Counted from the stretch's first letter, positions 50,304 to 61,927 are shown. The stretch: DNA of 64,000 nt from Pseudomonas sp. 102515 (GCF_031085165.1 NZ_JAVHTY010000003.1:1-64000); one strand, 5' to 3'. The notes: a model not told the origin generated them from the sequence alone. Numbers and translations are program-made.

Positions 50304-51842
50304 ATGAACGCCTTCCCCGATATTCCTGTCTTCGAACGCGCCCGCCTGGCGCGGGACCCGCGTTTCGACGGCCTGTTCTACACCGCGGTGCTCACCACCG
50401 GCATCTATTGCCGGCCGGTGTGCCCGGCGCAACCGCCACGCCCGGAAAACGTCAGCTACTACCCAAGCGCCGCGGCCGCCGAGGCCGCCGGCTATCGCCC
50501 TTGCCTGAGATGCCGCCCGGAGCTCTCCCCCGCAGGCGGCCATTGGCAACGCGGCGATGCGACCCTGGCGCGGGCCCTGCGACTGATGGACGAAGGCCTG
50601 GAGGAAGGTGGCCTGCCCACCCTCGCCGCCCGTCTCGACCTCAGCGAACGCCAGTTGCGCCGGCTGTTCGTCGAGCGCCTGGGCGCGGCGCCCCTGGCGG
50701 TGCTCACCACCCGCCGGCTGCTGTTCGCCAAGCAGTTGCTCAGCGAGACCCGGCTGCCCATCACCGAGGTGGCCCTGGCCGCCGGCTTCGGCAGTCTGAG
50801 ACGCTTCAACACCGCCTTTCGCGACGCCTACGACCTGGCCCCCAGTCAGGTGCGCAAGGGGCAGGCCGCAGCCTCGCCGGTGCTGGTCCTGCGCCTGGGC
50901 TATAGACCGCCCTACGACTTCACCGCCCAGCTGGATTTCCTCCGCGGCCACGCCCTGCCCGGCGTCGAGGTGCTGGACGACACCAGCTACGCCCGGGTGA
51001 TCGGCACCCCCGAACAACCCGGCTGGCTGCGCGTCTCGGCCTGGGACGCCGATACGCCGGCTCTGCGCCTGGAATTGCACGGCGCCGCGCCTGGAGAGCT
51101 GCAAGCGGCAGTGGCGCGTATTCGTCGCATGTTCGATCTGGACGCCCATCCCCAGGCCATCGCCCAGGGCCTGGCGGTCGACCCGACCCTGGCCGATCTG
51201 GTGGCACGCCGGCCCGGCCTGCGCCTGCCCAGTGGCTGGGACGGTTTCGAGATCGCCGTCCGCGCCGTCATCGGCCAGCAGGTCAGCGTGGTGGCGGCTA
51301 CCACCATGACCGCCCGGGTGGTGCAGCGCTTCGGTCGCCCGTGGGGCGAGCCCGGTCACGAGGCCAGTCGACCGCCAGTAGGCCTGCACCACTTCTTTCC
51401 CACGGTGGACGCCCTGGCCGATGCCGCCCTGGAAGACCTCACCGGCCTCGGCCTGATCCGCGCCCGCGCCGGTACCCTGGGCACGGTGGCCCGGGCCTTG
51501 CGCGCCGGCCAGGTGGACTTCGACACCGGGCGCACCCTGGACGATTTCGCCCGGCGCTGGATCGCGCTCAAGGGCATCGGCCCCTGGACCGCCCAGTACA
51601 TCGCCCTGCGCGCCCTCGCCCATCCCGATGCCTGCCCGGTGGAAGACCTGGTGCTGCAGAAGCGCCTGGCGCCGCCTGGCGAGCGCCTCACCGCCAAGGC
51701 CCTGTACGCCCGCGCCGAAGCCTGGCGACCCTGGCGCGCCTACGGGGTGATGCAGGTCTGGCGCGAAGCCACCTGGAAGGCGCCCGCCGACGCCCCCGCC
51801 GAACCCGTTCCCACCCACTTCGCCCAGGAGTCGCCCCGATGA
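50304..51842 (+). CDS. Ada/AraC-AlkA fusion: DNA-3-methyladenine glycosylase with N-terminal methyl sensor
   Basis: A 512-residue fusion. Residues 1-80 are an Ada-type zinc domain with C36, C40, C67 and C70 (the C36 position matches the methyl-phosphotriester acceptor). An AraC helix-turn-helix follows at about 85-185 (SRHPE-like ..[22 protein letters not shown]). Then an AlkA_N region (200-290) and HhH-GPD glycosylase domain with [15 protein letters not shown] and the catalytic Asp in [11 protein letters not shown]. It should repair alkylated purines and sense alkylation damage. Its stop overlaps ogt. Confidence 0.9.
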   Translation: MNAFPDIPVFERARLARDPRFDGLFYTAVLTTGIYCRPVCPAQPPRPENVSYYPSAAAAEAAGYRPCLRCRPELSPAGGHWQRGDATLARALRLMDEGLEEGGLPTLAARLDLSERQLRRLFVERLGAAPLAVLTTRRLLFAKQLLSETRLPITEVALAAGFGSLRRFNTAFRDAYDLAPSQVRKGQAAASPVLVLRLGYRPPYDFTAQLDFLRGHALPGVEVLDDTSYARVIGTPEQPGWLRVSAWDADTPALRLELHGAAPGELQAAVARIRRMFDLDAHPQAIAQGLAVDPTLADLVARRPGLRLPSGWDGFEIAVRAVIGQQVSVVAATTMTARVVQRFGRPWGEPGHEASRPPVGLHHFFPTVDALADAALEDLTGLGLIRARAGTLGTVARALRAGQVDFDTGRTLDDFARRWIALKGIGPWTAQYIALRALAHPDACPVEDLVLQKRLAPPGERLTAKALYARAEAWRPWRAYGVMQVWREATWKAPADAPAEPVPTHFAQESPR

Positions 51843-52345
51843 TCGCCTACTGCCTGCTGGACAGCCCCATAGGTACGCTCACCCTGGCCGCCGACGACAG
51901 TGGCCTGCGCGTGGTGGAATTTCCCGAGAATCGCTACCTGGCCAAGCGCGACGCCAGCTGGAGCGCCGCCGACCATCCGATCCTGGCCCAGGCCCGCGCA
52001 CAACTCGGCGAGTACTTCGCCGGACAGCGCCAGACGTTCGAACTGCCGCTGGCACCGCGCGGCACCGCCTTCCAACTGGCGGTCTGGCAGGCCCTGGCGA
52101 AGATTCCTCACGGCCAGACCTGGAGCTATGGTCAGCTGGCCAGCCACCTCGGTCGGCCCCAGGCGATGCGCGCGGTGGGCGCCGCCAACGGGCGCAATCC
52201 GTTGCCCATCGTGCTGCCCTGCCACCGGGTGATAGGGGCGTCCGGCGCCCTGACCGGTTTTGGTGGCGGCCTGCCGACCAAGCAATTCCTGCTGGAGCTG
52301 GAAGGCGCGCTGCCGCCGCCGCGGGATCTCTTCGCCGCGTCCTAG
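51839..52345 (+). CDS. ogt: Methylated-DNA--[protein]-cysteine S-methyltransferase
   Basis: A 168-residue O6-alkylguanine-DNA alkyltransferase. The PCHR active site has Cys128 ([10 protein letters not shown]), with [10 protein letters not shown] and LPCHR contexts intact. The ATG at 51839 overlaps the AlkA-fusion stop (ATGA), so the two form an alkylation-repair operon. Confidence 0.94.
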   Translation: MIAYCLLDSPIGTLTLAADDSGLRVVEFPENRYLAKRDASWSAADHPILAQARAQLGEYFAGQRQTFELPLAPRGTAFQLAVWQALAKIPHGQTWSYGQLASHLGRPQAMRAVGAANGRNPLPIVLPCHRVIGASGALTGFGGGLPTKQFLLELEGALPPPRDLFAAS

Positions 52346-52382
52346 CCCGGCACCGCACCCAAACTCACCTGTCAAAAGGCTC

Positions 52383-52388
52383 TATAAT
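52383..52388 (+). promoter_or_regulatory. Promoter-like -10 (TATAAT) with GC discriminator
   Basis: A perfect TATAAT followed by GCGCC lies 79 bases before the vgrG remnant, with no convincing -35 at standard spacing. It resembles stable-RNA promoters, but I find no RNA gene downstream; probably a relic or the old vgrG promoter. Confidence 0.35.
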
Positions 52389-52461
52389 GCGCCTCCCAGC
52401 ACTTGAGCCGGAGCAGTCCGGTAGCGCAAATTGGACTTTCGATTCGCAAGGACGCGATGCG

Positions 52462-53583
52462 ATGTCCAGTTCAGCCAATGCCCCGATCTTCACCCTGACG
52501 CTGGACGGCGTCGCCGACGATTTCCCGATGCTCGCCTTCGACGGCCGCTGGAATCACTGTTGCAGCGACCCGCCTTTCTCGCCTGGGTCCGGGTGACCAG
52601 GGCATCCACGGCCAGCGCGCCGCCGTGGCCCAGGCGATTCCGTCCGGCGCCTGACCCGCTATCGCGCCGAGCTGGTGCCACGCCTGGCCCACCTGGCTCA
52701 TTGCGTCGATTCCCGCATCTTCCAGGGGCGCAGCGTGCCCGAGATCCTGGCGCAGCTCCTCGAGGAGCACGGCATCCTCGACGGCGACTATCGCTTCGCC
52801 CTGGGGCCCACGCGCTATCCGCCACGCGACTACTGCGTGCAGTACGGTGAAAGCGATCTGGCCTTTCTCACCCGCCTCTGCGAGGAAGAGGGCCTGCACT
52901 TTCATCACCAGCATCGTCGCGACGGTCATGGGCTGGTGTTTGGTGATGACGCCACCGGCTTTGCGCAACTGGATGCCACCCGCTATCGGCCCGGCAGCGG
53001 CCTGGTGGCGGACGAACCCGTGATCAGCCACCTGGCGGTCGGTCTGCAAGTCCGCAGCAGCGCAGCCACCCTGCGCGATCACGACCCGCTACAACCACGG
53101 CTGCGCCTGCAGAGCGCCACCGATACCCTGGCCCGGCCCGCGCAGGAAGACTATGGCTTTCCCAGTCGTTTCACCGATCGCGTGAGCGGCCAGCGCCTGA
53201 GCAGCCGGCACCTGGAATGCCTGGGAGGCGACGCCCACCCAGCCCAGGACGCGAGCGACCAGCCCAGCCTGGTGAGCGGGCATTTCCTGCGGCTGGAACA
53301 GCATCCGCGCGCCGACTGGACGCAGCTCTGGCTGCTGACCGAAGTCCGCCACTAGGGGCGCCAGCCCCAAGTACTGGAAGAAAGTCGGCGCTAACGACTT
53401 CCGCCAGGGCTATCGCAATACCTTTGTCGCCCGGCCCTGGACGCTGCCCTTCCGCCTGCTCCTGCCCCTGCGCCAGCCCAGACACAGGCTGCCGGATGCC
53501 AGACCGCGGTGGTCCCCGGACCGGTCGGCGAAGAGATCCACGGCGATGCCCTGGCAGGGCCGAGCCTGCGGGTGAATCCCTGA
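52462..53583 (+). pseudogene. Degenerate vgrG (type VI secretion spike) N-terminal fragment
   Basis: The first frame (52462-52596) gives a VgrG start (PIFTLTLDGVADDFPMLAFDGR). An internal deletion then appears (~22 codons, joining to LLQRPAFLAW in another frame). Next comes a VgrG segment in a third frame (52675-53355: MPRLAHLAHCVDSRIFQGR.., DYCVQYGESDLAFLTRLCEEE), ended by TAG where the family has EVRH-E/G-KQPQVLEE. VgrG-like residues (QPQVLEES, FRQGYRNTFVARPW) continue after the stop in shifting frames to about 53583. No T6SS genes adjoin. Non-functional. Confidence 0.85.
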
Positions 53584-53610
53584 GGGCCTGTGCTGCCGGT
53601 CAGGCACAAA

Positions 53611-53634
53611 AAAGCCCCGCCTAGGCGGGGCTTT
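53611..53634 (-). terminator. Rho-independent terminator of tkt
   Basis: AAAGCCCCGCC/GGCGGGGCTTT perfect 11-bp stem with loop TA; followed on the minus strand by TTTTTTGTG. It lies 19 bases past the tkt stop. Confidence 0.9.
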
Positions 53635-53652
53635 CGTATGACCGCTGCGACC

Positions 53653-55650
53653 TCAGTCTTCCAGCAACTCACCGGCCACCGCCAGGACGTTGTCCAGGGT
53701 GAAGCCGAAGTGCTCGAACAGCGCCGCCGCCGGGGCGGATTCACCGTAAGTGTGCATGCCGATGATGCGACCGTCGAGACCGACGTACTTGTACCAGAAG
53801 TCGGCGATGCCGGCTTCGATGGCGATGCGGGCGCCGACTTCCACCGGCAGGACCTGCTGGCGATACTCGGGGCTCTGGCGGTCGAAGACGCTGGTGCTGG
53901 GCATGGAGACCACGCGCACGTTGCGACCTTCAGCGGTCAGGCGCTCGTAGGCCTGCACCGCCAGGCCGACTTCGGAGCCGGTGGCGATGAGGATCAGCTC
54001 GGGCTCGCCCACGCAGTCCTTGAGCACATAGCCACCGCGGGCGGCGTTGCCCAGGGTAGCTTCGTCGCGCACGCTGTGGGCCAGGTTCTGGCGCGAGAAG
54101 ATCAGCGCGCTGGGACCGTCGCGACGCTCCAGGGCCGCGGTCCAGGCGATGGCGGATTCCACCGCATCGGCCGGACGCCAGGTGTCCAGGTTGGGGGTGT
54201 AGCGCAGCGAGGCCAGCTGCTCCACCGGCTGGTGGGTGGGGCCGTCCTCACCGAGTCCGATGGAGTCGTGGGTGAAGACATAGAGCACCCGCTGCTTCAT
54301 CAGCGCCGACATGCGCACCGCGTTGCGGGCGTATTCCATGAACATCAGGAAGGTGGCGCCGTAGGGCACCAGGCCGCCGTGCAGGGCGACGCCGTTCATG
54401 ATGGCGCTCATGCCGAATTCACGCACGCCATAGTGGACATAGTTGCCGCTGGCATCTTCGGCGGTGACGCCCTTGGCGCCCTTCCACAGGGTCAGGTTGG
54501 AACCAGCCAGGTCGGCGGAACCGCCGAGCAGCTCGGGCAGCAGCGGACCGAAGAATTGCAGGGCGTTCTGGCTGGCCTTGCGGCTGGCGATGGTCTCGCC
54601 CTTGGTGGCCACGTCCTGGATGAAGGCGGCGGCGCGCTCGGCGAAATCGGCGGGCAGGTCGCCGGCCATGCGGCGCTTGAACTCGGCGGCCAGCTGCGGA
54701 TGGGCCTGGGCATAGGCGGCGAACCGCTCGTTCCACTCGGCCTCGGCCGCGGCGCCGCGCTCACGGGCGCTCCAGTCGGCATAGAGGTCGGCGGGAATCT
54801 CGAAGGGCGCGTGGGACCAGCCGAGCAGCTCGCGGGCGGCCTGGATCTCGTCGTTGCCCAGGGGGGCGCCGTGGCACTCTTCCTTGCCCTGCTTGTGCGG
54901 CGCGCCGTAGCCGATCACGGTCTTGCAGCAGATCAGGGTGGGCTGGTCGCTCTTGCGCGCGGTATCCAGGGCGGTCTTGATCTCGTCGGCGTCGTGGCCG
55001 TCGACGTTGCGGATCACCTGCCAGCCGTAGCTCTCGAAGCGCTTGGGGGTGTCGTCGGTGAACCAGCCTTCGACCTCGCCATCGATGGAGATGCCGTTGT
55101 CGTCATAGAAGGCGATCAGCTTGGACAGGCCCAGGGTGCCGGCCAGGGAGCAGACCTCGTGGGAAATGCCTTCCATCATGCAGCCATCGCCCAGGAAGGC
55201 GTAGGTGTGGTGATCGACGATCCGGTGGCCATCGCGGTTGAACTGGGCGGCCATGACCTTTTCCGCCAGGGCGAAGCCCACGGCGTTGGCGATGCCCTGG
55301 CCCAGGGGACCGGTGGTGGTCTCGATGCCCGGGGCGTAACCGTATTCAGGGTGGCCCGGGGTCTTGCTGTGCAGCTGACGGAAATTCTTCAGATCGTCGA
55401 TGGACAGGTCGTAGCCGGACAGGTGCAGCAGCGAATAGATGAGCATGGAGCCGTGGCCGTTGGACAGCACGAAGCGGTCGCGGTCGGCCCACAGGGGATT
55501 GCCAGGGTTGTGCTTGAGCTGATCGTGCCAGAGCACCTCGGCGATGTCGGCCATGCCCATGGGGGCGCCGGGGTGGCCACTGTTGGCCTTTTGCACGGCA
55601 TCCATGCTGAGGGCGCGGATGGCGTTGGCTCGATCACGACGGCTGGGCAT
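53653..55650 (-). CDS. tkt: Transketolase
   Basis: A 665-residue thiamine-diphosphate enzyme of the pentose phosphate pathway. The N-terminal [32 protein letters not shown] (ThDP motif), [36 protein letters not shown] and [13 protein letters not shown] are present. ATG 55650 is taken because AGGAG precedes it; a longer upstream frame has no homology. tkt near metK and pgk matches Pseudomonas gene order. Confidence 0.96.
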   Translation of the reverse strand: MPSRRDRANAIRALSMDAVQKANSGHPGAPMGMADIAEVLWHDQLKHNPGNPLWADRDRFVLSNGHGSMLIYSLLHLSGYDLSIDDLKNFRQLHSKTPGHPEYGYAPGIETTTGPLGQGIANAVGFALAEKVMAAQFNRDGHRIVDHHTYAFLGDGCMMEGISHEVCSLAGTLGLSKLIAFYDDNGISIDGEVEGWFTDDTPKRFESYGWQVIRNVDGHDADEIKTALDTARKSDQPTLICCKTVIGYGAPHKQGKEECHGAPLGNDEIQAARELLGWSHAPFEIPADLYADWSARERGAAAEAEWNERFAAYAQAHPQLAAEFKRRMAGDLPADFAERAAAFIQDVATKGETIASRKASQNALQFFGPLLPELLGGSADLAGSNLTLWKGAKGVTAEDASGNYVHYGVREFGMSAIMNGVALHGGLVPYGATFLMFMEYARNAVRMSALMKQRVLYVFTHDSIGLGEDGPTHQPVEQLASLRYTPNLDTWRPADAVESAIAWTAALERRDGPSALIFSRQNLAHSVRDEATLGNAARGGYVLKDCVGEPELILIATGSEVGLAVQAYERLTAEGRNVRVVSMPSTSVFDRQSPEYRQQVLPVEVGARIAIEAGIADFWYKYVGLDGRIIGMHTYGESAPAAALFEHFGFTLDNVLAVAGELLED

Positions 55651-55733
55651 TGCGGTGTCTCCTGGCAGAGGCAGAGCGAAGGGGCCGTTATTCTGGCCCA
55701 GCCAGGGCACTTCCAGCAATCGGCGCGGTCGCC

Positions 55734-56333
55734 TCAGCCCGCCGGGCAGACCGTATCGCCGTCGACCACGAAGGCCCGCGCCACCGGTTCGATGCGCCTG
55801 GCCAGGGTCGCCAGGGCCTGGCGGTGCGCCGCCACGACCTCGGCATAGGAGGCGCCGGCGGGCTGGCTGATCCGGCTGCCACAGGTGAGCACCCGCTCGC
55901 CGCCCGGTTCCGCCAGGCGCAGGGTCCAGAGCGCGTCCTGCTGGACGCCGCGACCGGGCTGCGAATCGAAGCGCTGCAGATCCACCTTGATGCGCAGCAC
56001 GGGGGCGCCGCTGCCGCGCGGGGCATCGCCCAGGTCCAGGGTGCCGAGGTCCCGGGACAGGTCGGCGGACAGGGCACTGCGCACCTCGTCGGCAAGGGGC
56101 GCGATCCAGCGTTCGTTTTCCAGCAGGGCGATGCCGTCGCCCTGGCGCACCACCAGTTGCGGCTGATCCACCTGCGGCGGCACCGAGACGCCTTGCAGGG
56201 CGAAGCGAAAGCCCGCCGTGCGCGCCTTGGCCGCGGGCTCCGCGGCGCTGGTCAGGGTGTGGTAGTTGAGCGGCGCCTTGGACGAACAGGCGGCCAGCAG
56301 CAGGGGCAAAGCCAGGCAGGTCAGGCGCTTCAT
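55734..56333 (-). CDS. pqiC: PqiC family lipoprotein
   Basis: A 199-residue outer-membrane lipoprotein with lipobox LLAAC (Cys at about 16). It matches the ABC-type auxiliary/PqiC family ([13 protein letters not shown].. and a C-terminal Ala-rich helix). PqiC accompanies PqiB to form a trans-periplasmic lipid path. Its start overlaps the pqiB stop by ATGA. Confidence 0.85.
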   Translation of the reverse strand: MKRLTCLALPLLLAACSSKAPLNYHTLTSAAEPAAKARTAGFRFALQGVSVPPQVDQPQLVVRQGDGIALLENERWIAPLADEVRSALSADLSRDLGTLDLGDAPRGSGAPVLRIKVDLQRFDSQPGRGVQQDALWTLRLAEPGGERVLTCGSRISQPAGASYAEVVAAHRQALATLARRIEPVARAFVVDGDTVCPAG

Positions 56334-57976
56334 TGCAGTTTTCCTTTGGCGGGATCACGGGAGCCCGGTTCGAACTTGGGCGGCGGATCGGTCACCAGAC
56401 CGCGGATCAGGGATTCCGGATGGCGGCCGAGGTAGTCGCCGAACACGCGCAGGGAGCGCGCCATGCGCTGCATCTCCTCCAGGGTCTGGGTCAGATTCTG
56501 CTGCACCGGCGAATCCGCGCCCAGGCTCTGGCTGGCACTGCCGGTGAGCTGCTGCACGCCCATCAGGGTGGTGGTCAGCTGCGGCAGGACGCCGGCGTTG
56601 AGCTGCTTGAGGGTGCCGCTGAGCTGCGCCAGGCTGGTGTCGAGATTCTTGCCGATGGAATCGAAGGGGATCTTGTCGATCTTGTTGACGATGCCGGCCA
56701 TCTGCTCCTGCAGGCGATCGAAGCTACCGGTGACGGTGGGGATCGACAGCGGCTTGGCCTGGGGATCGAAGGCCACCTTGGGCGCATTGGGCACGAAGTC
56801 GACGGAAATGTAGAGCTGCCCCGTCAGCAGGTTGCCGGTGCGGGCCTGGGCACGCAGGCCACGGGCCACCCAGCCGGCGAACAGCTTGCCGTCGCGGTCC
56901 TTGGTCTCGATGCGTTTGCCGACGTCACCCAGCCGCTGGGGATAGATGACCGCGCCGACGATCAGCGAGAAGCGATCCTGGGCATCGTCGTAATCGGGGG
57001 TCAGGGAGACTACCCGGCCGACGTTCATGCCGAGGAATTCCACCGGCGCGCCGGTGGCGAGGCCACGCAGCGACTGCTGGAATCTCATCCGCACGTAGAT
57101 GGGCTCGCCATCCGGCGGGGCCAGGGCGCTGGTCTGGTCGTCGAACAGGGTGAAACTCTGGTCTTCCTGAGCCTCCTGCGGATCCTTGGGCCATTCCGGG
57201 GTGACGAAGGCGATGCCGCCCGCCACCACCGTGGCCAACGACTGGGTATTGAGCTTGAGTCCGGAGGCGCTGAGCGAGACATCGACGCCGCTGGCGTTCC
57301 AGAAGCGGCTGTTGGCGGTGACGAAGCGGTCGTAGGGCGAATCGACGAAGATCTGCGCGCTGACACCCTTGCCGTCCTGGTTGAGGTGGAAGGACACCAC
57401 CCGGCCGACTTGGATGCGCCGGTAGTAGACCGGCGAACCGACGTCCAGGGAGCCGATGTCGTCGGCAGTGACGATGAATCTCTTGCCCGAGGCGCCGTGG
57501 ATCAGCGCCGGGGGCTGCTCCAGGCCGCGGAAGTCGCGATGGGACTCGGTGGAGTCGCCGATGTCGGCCCCGATGAAGGCACCCGACACCAGGGTGTCGA
57601 CCCCAGACACGCCATTGACGCCGAAGCGCGGGCGCACCACCCAGAAGCGCGCGTCCTTGGTGGCGAAGCCCTCGGCGGACTTTTCCAGCTCGATGGTGGT
57701 GATCACCCGGTTGCGATCCGGCGCCAGCTGGATGTCGCTGACGGTGCCGATCACCACGTTCTTGTACTTGACCTGGGTCTTGCCGGCTTCCAGGCCCTCG
57801 GCGGTGAGGAAGGTCACCGTGATGGTCGGCCCGCGCGAGGCCCAGCTGTGGATCACCATGGACAGCCCGATCAGGGCCGCCACGATGGGCACCAGCCAGA
57901 TCAGCGATACGCTCCAGCGACTGCGGCGTACCTCGGGGGTAGGCGCCAGGGCGTCGGGTTCATGCCTGTCCGTCAT
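56330..57976 (-). CDS. pqiB: PqiB, MCE-domain membrane-spanning protein
   Basis: A 548-residue protein with one N-terminal transmembrane helix (about 22-46) and three MCE/MlaD repeats (first around [20 protein letters not shown]; second around [22 protein letters not shown]; third around [23 protein letters not shown]). A C-terminal coiled helix follows. MCE proteins form hexameric tubes moving lipids between membranes. It overlaps the pqiA2 stop by 17 bases. Confidence 0.92.
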   Translation of the reverse strand: MTDRHEPDALAPTPEVRRSRWSVSLIWLVPIVAALIGLSMVIHSWASRGPTITVTFLTAEGLEAGKTQVKYKNVVIGTVSDIQLAPDRNRVITTIELEKSAEGFATKDARFWVVRPRFGVNGVSGVDTLVSGAFIGADIGDSTESHRDFRGLEQPPALIHGASGKRFIVTADDIGSLDVGSPVYYRRIQVGRVVSFHLNQDGKGVSAQIFVDSPYDRFVTANSRFWNASGVDVSLSASGLKLNTQSLATVVAGGIAFVTPEWPKDPQEAQEDQSFTLFDDQTSALAPPDGEPIYVRMRFQQSLRGLATGAPVEFLGMNVGRVVSLTPDYDDAQDRFSLIVGAVIYPQRLGDVGKRIETKDRDGKLFAGWVARGLRAQARTGNLLTGQLYISVDFVPNAPKVAFDPQAKPLSIPTVTGSFDRLQEQMAGIVNKIDKIPFDSIGKNLDTSLAQLSGTLKQLNAGVLPQLTTTLMGVQQLTGSASQSLGADSPVQQNLTQTLEEMQRMARSLRVFGDYLGRHPESLIRGLVTDPPPKFEPGSRDPAKGKLQ

Positions 57977-58601
57977 CGTTCACCTCTGCATCCCAGATCA
58001 AGCGGGGATCGAAACTCATCGCGGCGAGCATCGTCAGCACCACCACGAAACCAAAGAACACGATACCCAGGCGCGGCGCCGCCGAACTCAGGGCACCGAA
58101 GTGCACCAGCGCCGAGACCAGGGCCACCACGATCACGTCGAGCATCGACCAGTAGCCGATCAGCTCGACGAAGCGATAGAGCCGGGCGCGCTGGGCGGTG
58201 GCCCAGTCGCTGCGGCGCTGGCAACTCACCAGCAGGGTGCCGAGCACCAGAAACTTGATGGAGGGCACCGCCACGCTGGCGATGAAGATCACCAGGGCGA
58301 CGCCCCAGGAGCCGCCTTCCCAGAACTCGATCACCCCTTCGAGAATGGTGCTCTCCACGCCGCGACCCAGGGTACCGGTGAACATCACCGGCAGGGTATT
58401 GGCCGGGATATAGAGGATCAGCGCGGCGAGCAGGTAGGCCCAGGTCTTGGCATAGACATTGGGCTTGCGCCGGTGCAGCGCCGAGCCGCAGCGCGGGCAG
58501 CCGGCCTTGTGCCGGCGCGGCGCGGTGCAGACCTTGCCGCAGACGTGGCACAGGCACAGGCCGAGTTCGTCGGCGCGCGGCGGCAGCTGGGGCGCGGTCA
58601 A
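57960..58601 (-). CDS. pqiA: PqiA-like membrane protein (second half)
   Basis: A 213-residue integral membrane protein with a four-cysteine zinc ribbon (C18, C21, C35, C38) followed by about four helices. The start is inferred to be TTG 58601. It overlaps the previous gene's stop (TTGA), has GGGGAG 8 bases upstream and gives close to equal length to its neighbour. The longer ATG at 58628 would overlap more. E. coli PqiA carries two such halves in one chain. Confidence 0.85.
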   Translation of the reverse strand: MTAPQLPPRADELGLCLCHVCGKVCTAPRRHKAGCPRCGSALHRRKPNVYAKTWAYLLAALILYIPANTLPVMFTGTLGRGVESTILEGVIEFWEGGSWGVALVIFIASVAVPSIKFLVLGTLLVSCQRRSDWATAQRARLYRFVELIGYWSMLDVIVVALVSALVHFGALSSAAPRLGIVFFGFVVVLTMLAAMSFDPRLIWDAEVNDDGQA

Positions 58602-59239
58602 GACTCGCGCTCCCCGACGGCGTCCCATAGCGGGTGCAGGTCGCGCTTGGCGATGATCAGCAGGACCACCATCAGCCCGACCATGCCGAACAGCCCCAGG
58701 CCCACCACCACGTGCAGCAGCCCGGCTAGCTTGATCACCGCCACCAAGGCGCCGAGCACGAAGACCTCGATCATGCTCCAGGGCCGCAGGTAATGCAGGG
58801 TGACCATGGCCGTGGCGAAGCCGGGGGCACGGCGGCCGAGCTGGGCGAAGCCGAGCACCCAGAGCAGCAGGACGATCTGCAGCAGCGGCACCACGAACAG
58901 GGTCATGGCCACCACCAGCGCCATGGGTCCGGCGAAGCCGCGACTCATGGCGACCACCGATTCCAGCAGGGTCGCCTCGCTATGCAGGCCGCGAAAGCTG
59001 AGTTGCAGGATCGGCCCGACGTTGGCGATCACGAACAGCACCGCCGCGGCGATCGCCAGGGCCAGCAAGCCCTGGATGTCCAGGCGGCTGGCGCGATAGA
59101 GCAAGGCGCCACAGCGCAGGCAATGCGCCCGCTCGCCCGCCGCGAGGGGTTCGAGGCGATGCACCGAATCGCAGTGCTCGCAGATCACCAGGCGCGTGCC
59201 GGCAGCAGGCGCGGAAGGGGATGGTGGTTGGACGGACAT
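58598..59239 (-). CDS. pqiA: PqiA-like membrane protein (first half)
   Basis: A 213-residue PqiA-type protein with a zinc ribbon (C20, C23, C40, C43) and about four helices. It pairs with the downstream second-half protein. It is first in pqiA-pqiA-pqiB-pqiC, a predicted inter-membrane lipid transport system. It is divergent from the ArsR-methyltransferase gene. Confidence 0.87.
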   Translation of the reverse strand: MSVQPPSPSAPAAGTRLVICEHCDSVHRLEPLAAGERAHCLRCGALLYRASRLDIQGLLALAIAAAVLFVIANVGPILQLSFRGLHSEATLLESVVAMSRGFAGPMALVVAMTLFVVPLLQIVLLLWVLGFAQLGRRAPGFATAMVTLHYLRPWSMIEVFVLGALVAVIKLAGLLHVVVGLGLFGMVGLMVVLLIIAKRDLHPLWDAVGERES

Positions 59240-59385
59240 GGGTTACCCGGTGAAGCTCCTGGAAGGGGGCTGCAGCTTGGACGCGCGAGTCTCGCGGTCG
59301 TTACCGCAACGCCGCGAAGACCGCTGCGCAAAAGGCCCCGGCATCTTACCTTCCTCGACGAAGGTATGCGCGGCCAGCCGCCGTG

Positions 59386-59415
59386 GAAAAGCATCAAAAC
59401 TTTTTGATGCTTTTC
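59386..59415. promoter_or_regulatory. Perfect 30-bp palindrome between pqiA and the ArsR-type regulator
   Basis: GAAAAGCATCAAAA (59386-59399) and TTTTGATGCTTTTC (59402-59415) are perfect inverted arms around CT. It directly abuts a possible -35 (TTGCGA) of the regulator gene. The best reading is an operator for the regulator itself, but a structured RNA or terminator is not excluded. Confidence 0.7.
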
Positions 59416-59444
59416 TTGCGAGGCCCGGGGCGGGTCTCTAGACT
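59416..59444 (+). promoter_or_regulatory. Candidate promoter of the ArsR-methyltransferase gene
   Basis: TTGCGA (59416-59421), a 17-base spacer, then TAGACT (59439-59444). A start near 59451 would place +1 within about 2 bases of ATG 59453, which has no Shine-Dalgarno; hence a likely leaderless message. Confidence 0.5.
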
Positions 59445-59452
59445 AGCGCCCC

Positions 59453-60451
59453 ATGAATCCACTACGCGTGCCGGCGCTCGGCCAGGAACCAGGAGACACC
59501 CTCGCCGCCCTGTGCAAGGCCGGCGGCGATCCCCTGCGCCTGAACGTCCTGCGCGCCCTGCACAGCGCCTCCTTCGGCGTGCTGGAACTGGCGCAGATCT
59601 TCGCCACCGGCCAGTCCGGCATCAGCCACCACCTCAAGGTACTGGCCCAGGCCCAGCTGGTGGCCACCCGCCGCGAGGGCAATGCCATCTTCTATCGCCG
59701 CGCCCTGCCGCGTCCCGGCAGCCTGGGCGGCGCCCTGCACGCCGCCCTGCTCGAAGAGGTGGACGCCCTGGCCCTGCCCAGCGCCGTGCAGACGCGGATC
59801 GGCGAGGTGCATGCCCAGCGCGCGGCGGTGAGTCGCGACTTCTTCGCCCGGGTGGCGGAAAAATTCCAGGCCCAGCAGGACCTGATCGCCAGCCTGCCGC
59901 AGTACCGCGACGGCCTGCTCAGCCTGCTGGACGCCCTGGCCCTGGATCCGCGCGGCTGCGCCCTGGAGGTGGGCCCGGGCGACGGCGCCTTCCTGCCGGA
60001 CCTGGCGCGGCGCTTCGTCCGGGTGGTGGCGGTGGACAACAGCCCGGCCATGCTCGAACTGGCGCGCCAGCGCTGCCAGCGCGACGGTCTCGCGAATGTC
60101 GAACTGCAACTGGCCGACGCCCTCGCCGAGCCGCTGCCAGCGGCCGACTGCGTGGTCCTCAACATGGTCCTGCACCATCTGGCCGCACCGGCGGAAGCCG
60201 TGCAGCAGCTGGCGCGGCGCGTGGCGCCGGGCGGCAGCCTGGTGATCACCGACCTCTGCCCCCACGACCAGACCTGGGCGCGCGCCGCCTGTGGCGATCT
60301 CTGGCTGGGCTTCGACCAGGACGAACTGGCGCGCTGGGCCCAGGCGGCCGGCCTGCAGGCGGGCGAGAGCCTCTACCTGGGCCTGCGCAACGGCTTTCAG
60401 ATCCAGGTGCGCCAGTTCGCGCGCCCGGATCAGGGAAACACCCCGTCATGA
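59453..60451 (+). CDS. ArsR-family regulator fused to a SAM-dependent methyltransferase domain (SahR-like)
   Basis: A 332-residue fusion. A winged-helix ArsR domain (about 1-100, with GDPLRLNVLRALHSASFGVLE and recognition helix QSGISHHLKVLAQ) precedes a methyltransferase domain. The SAM motif LEVGPGDGAFLPDL lies near 165-178, followed by DNSPAML and NMVLHHL. This ArsR-methyltransferase architecture is that of SahR, which senses S-adenosylhomocysteine and controls the methionine cycle. metK lies just downstream. The ATG has no ribosome site. SahR identity is an inference. Confidence 0.85.
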   Translation: MNPLRVPALGQEPGDTLAALCKAGGDPLRLNVLRALHSASFGVLELAQIFATGQSGISHHLKVLAQAQLVATRREGNAIFYRRALPRPGSLGGALHAALLEEVDALALPSAVQTRIGEVHAQRAAVSRDFFARVAEKFQAQQDLIASLPQYRDGLLSLLDALALDPRGCALEVGPGDGAFLPDLARRFVRVVAVDNSPAMLELARQRCQRDGLANVELQLADALAEPLPAADCVVLNMVLHHLAAPAEAVQQLARRVAPGGSLVITDLCPHDQTWARAACGDLWLGFDQDELARWAQAAGLQAGESLYLGLRNGFQIQVRQFARPDQGNTPS

Positions 60452-60567
60452 GGCCAACTGGCCAGTGGCGGGCGGACCCGACGCCCAAGGGCGTCATGTC
60501 CAGCAAGGAAACTGCTGTCTCGACCGGCCTGCGGGCCCCTACCCCTTGGTAATTTAGGAACCATTCG
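60452..60567 (+). promoter_or_regulatory. 116-bp metK upstream region
   Basis: The region between the ArsR-type gene and metK contains GC-rich partially self-complementary stretches (GGGCGTCATGTCC, GGCCTGCGGGCCC). I do not recognise a SAM, SAH or other riboswitch consensus in it. TTTAGGAACC supplies the metK ribosome site. Confidence 0.5.
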
Positions 60568-61758
<1,191 letters not shown>

Positions 61759-61775
61759 CACGCCTCCCGGCAAAC

Positions 61776-61807
61776 AGCCCCGCCACCCCTGGTGCCGGGG
61801 CTTTTTT
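61776..61807 (+). terminator. Terminator of metK
   Basis: AGCCCCG (61776-61782)/CGGGGCT (61796-61802) stem with additional inner pairing, then TTTTTT. Confidence 0.88.
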
Positions 61808-61927
61808 CCGGGTCTGCAACCGGGATCCCAGCGCTTTCTTGCGCCAGTCCACAGCCTGGCACGCGCGATGCAACCTCTGGGCATCCGGTGGTCAGAATGC
61901 CTCGTCTTCCCAGGAGTCTGCTTATCC

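Noticed and set aside
52383..52461. A stable RNA gene downstream of the TATAAT-GCGCC element
   Set aside because: The following bases do not fold as a tRNA or match a known RNA that I recognise.
60452..60567. A SAM or SAH riboswitch ahead of metK
   Set aside because: I looked for the known core consensus stretches and did not see them; regulation by the upstream ArsR-type protein is a better guess.
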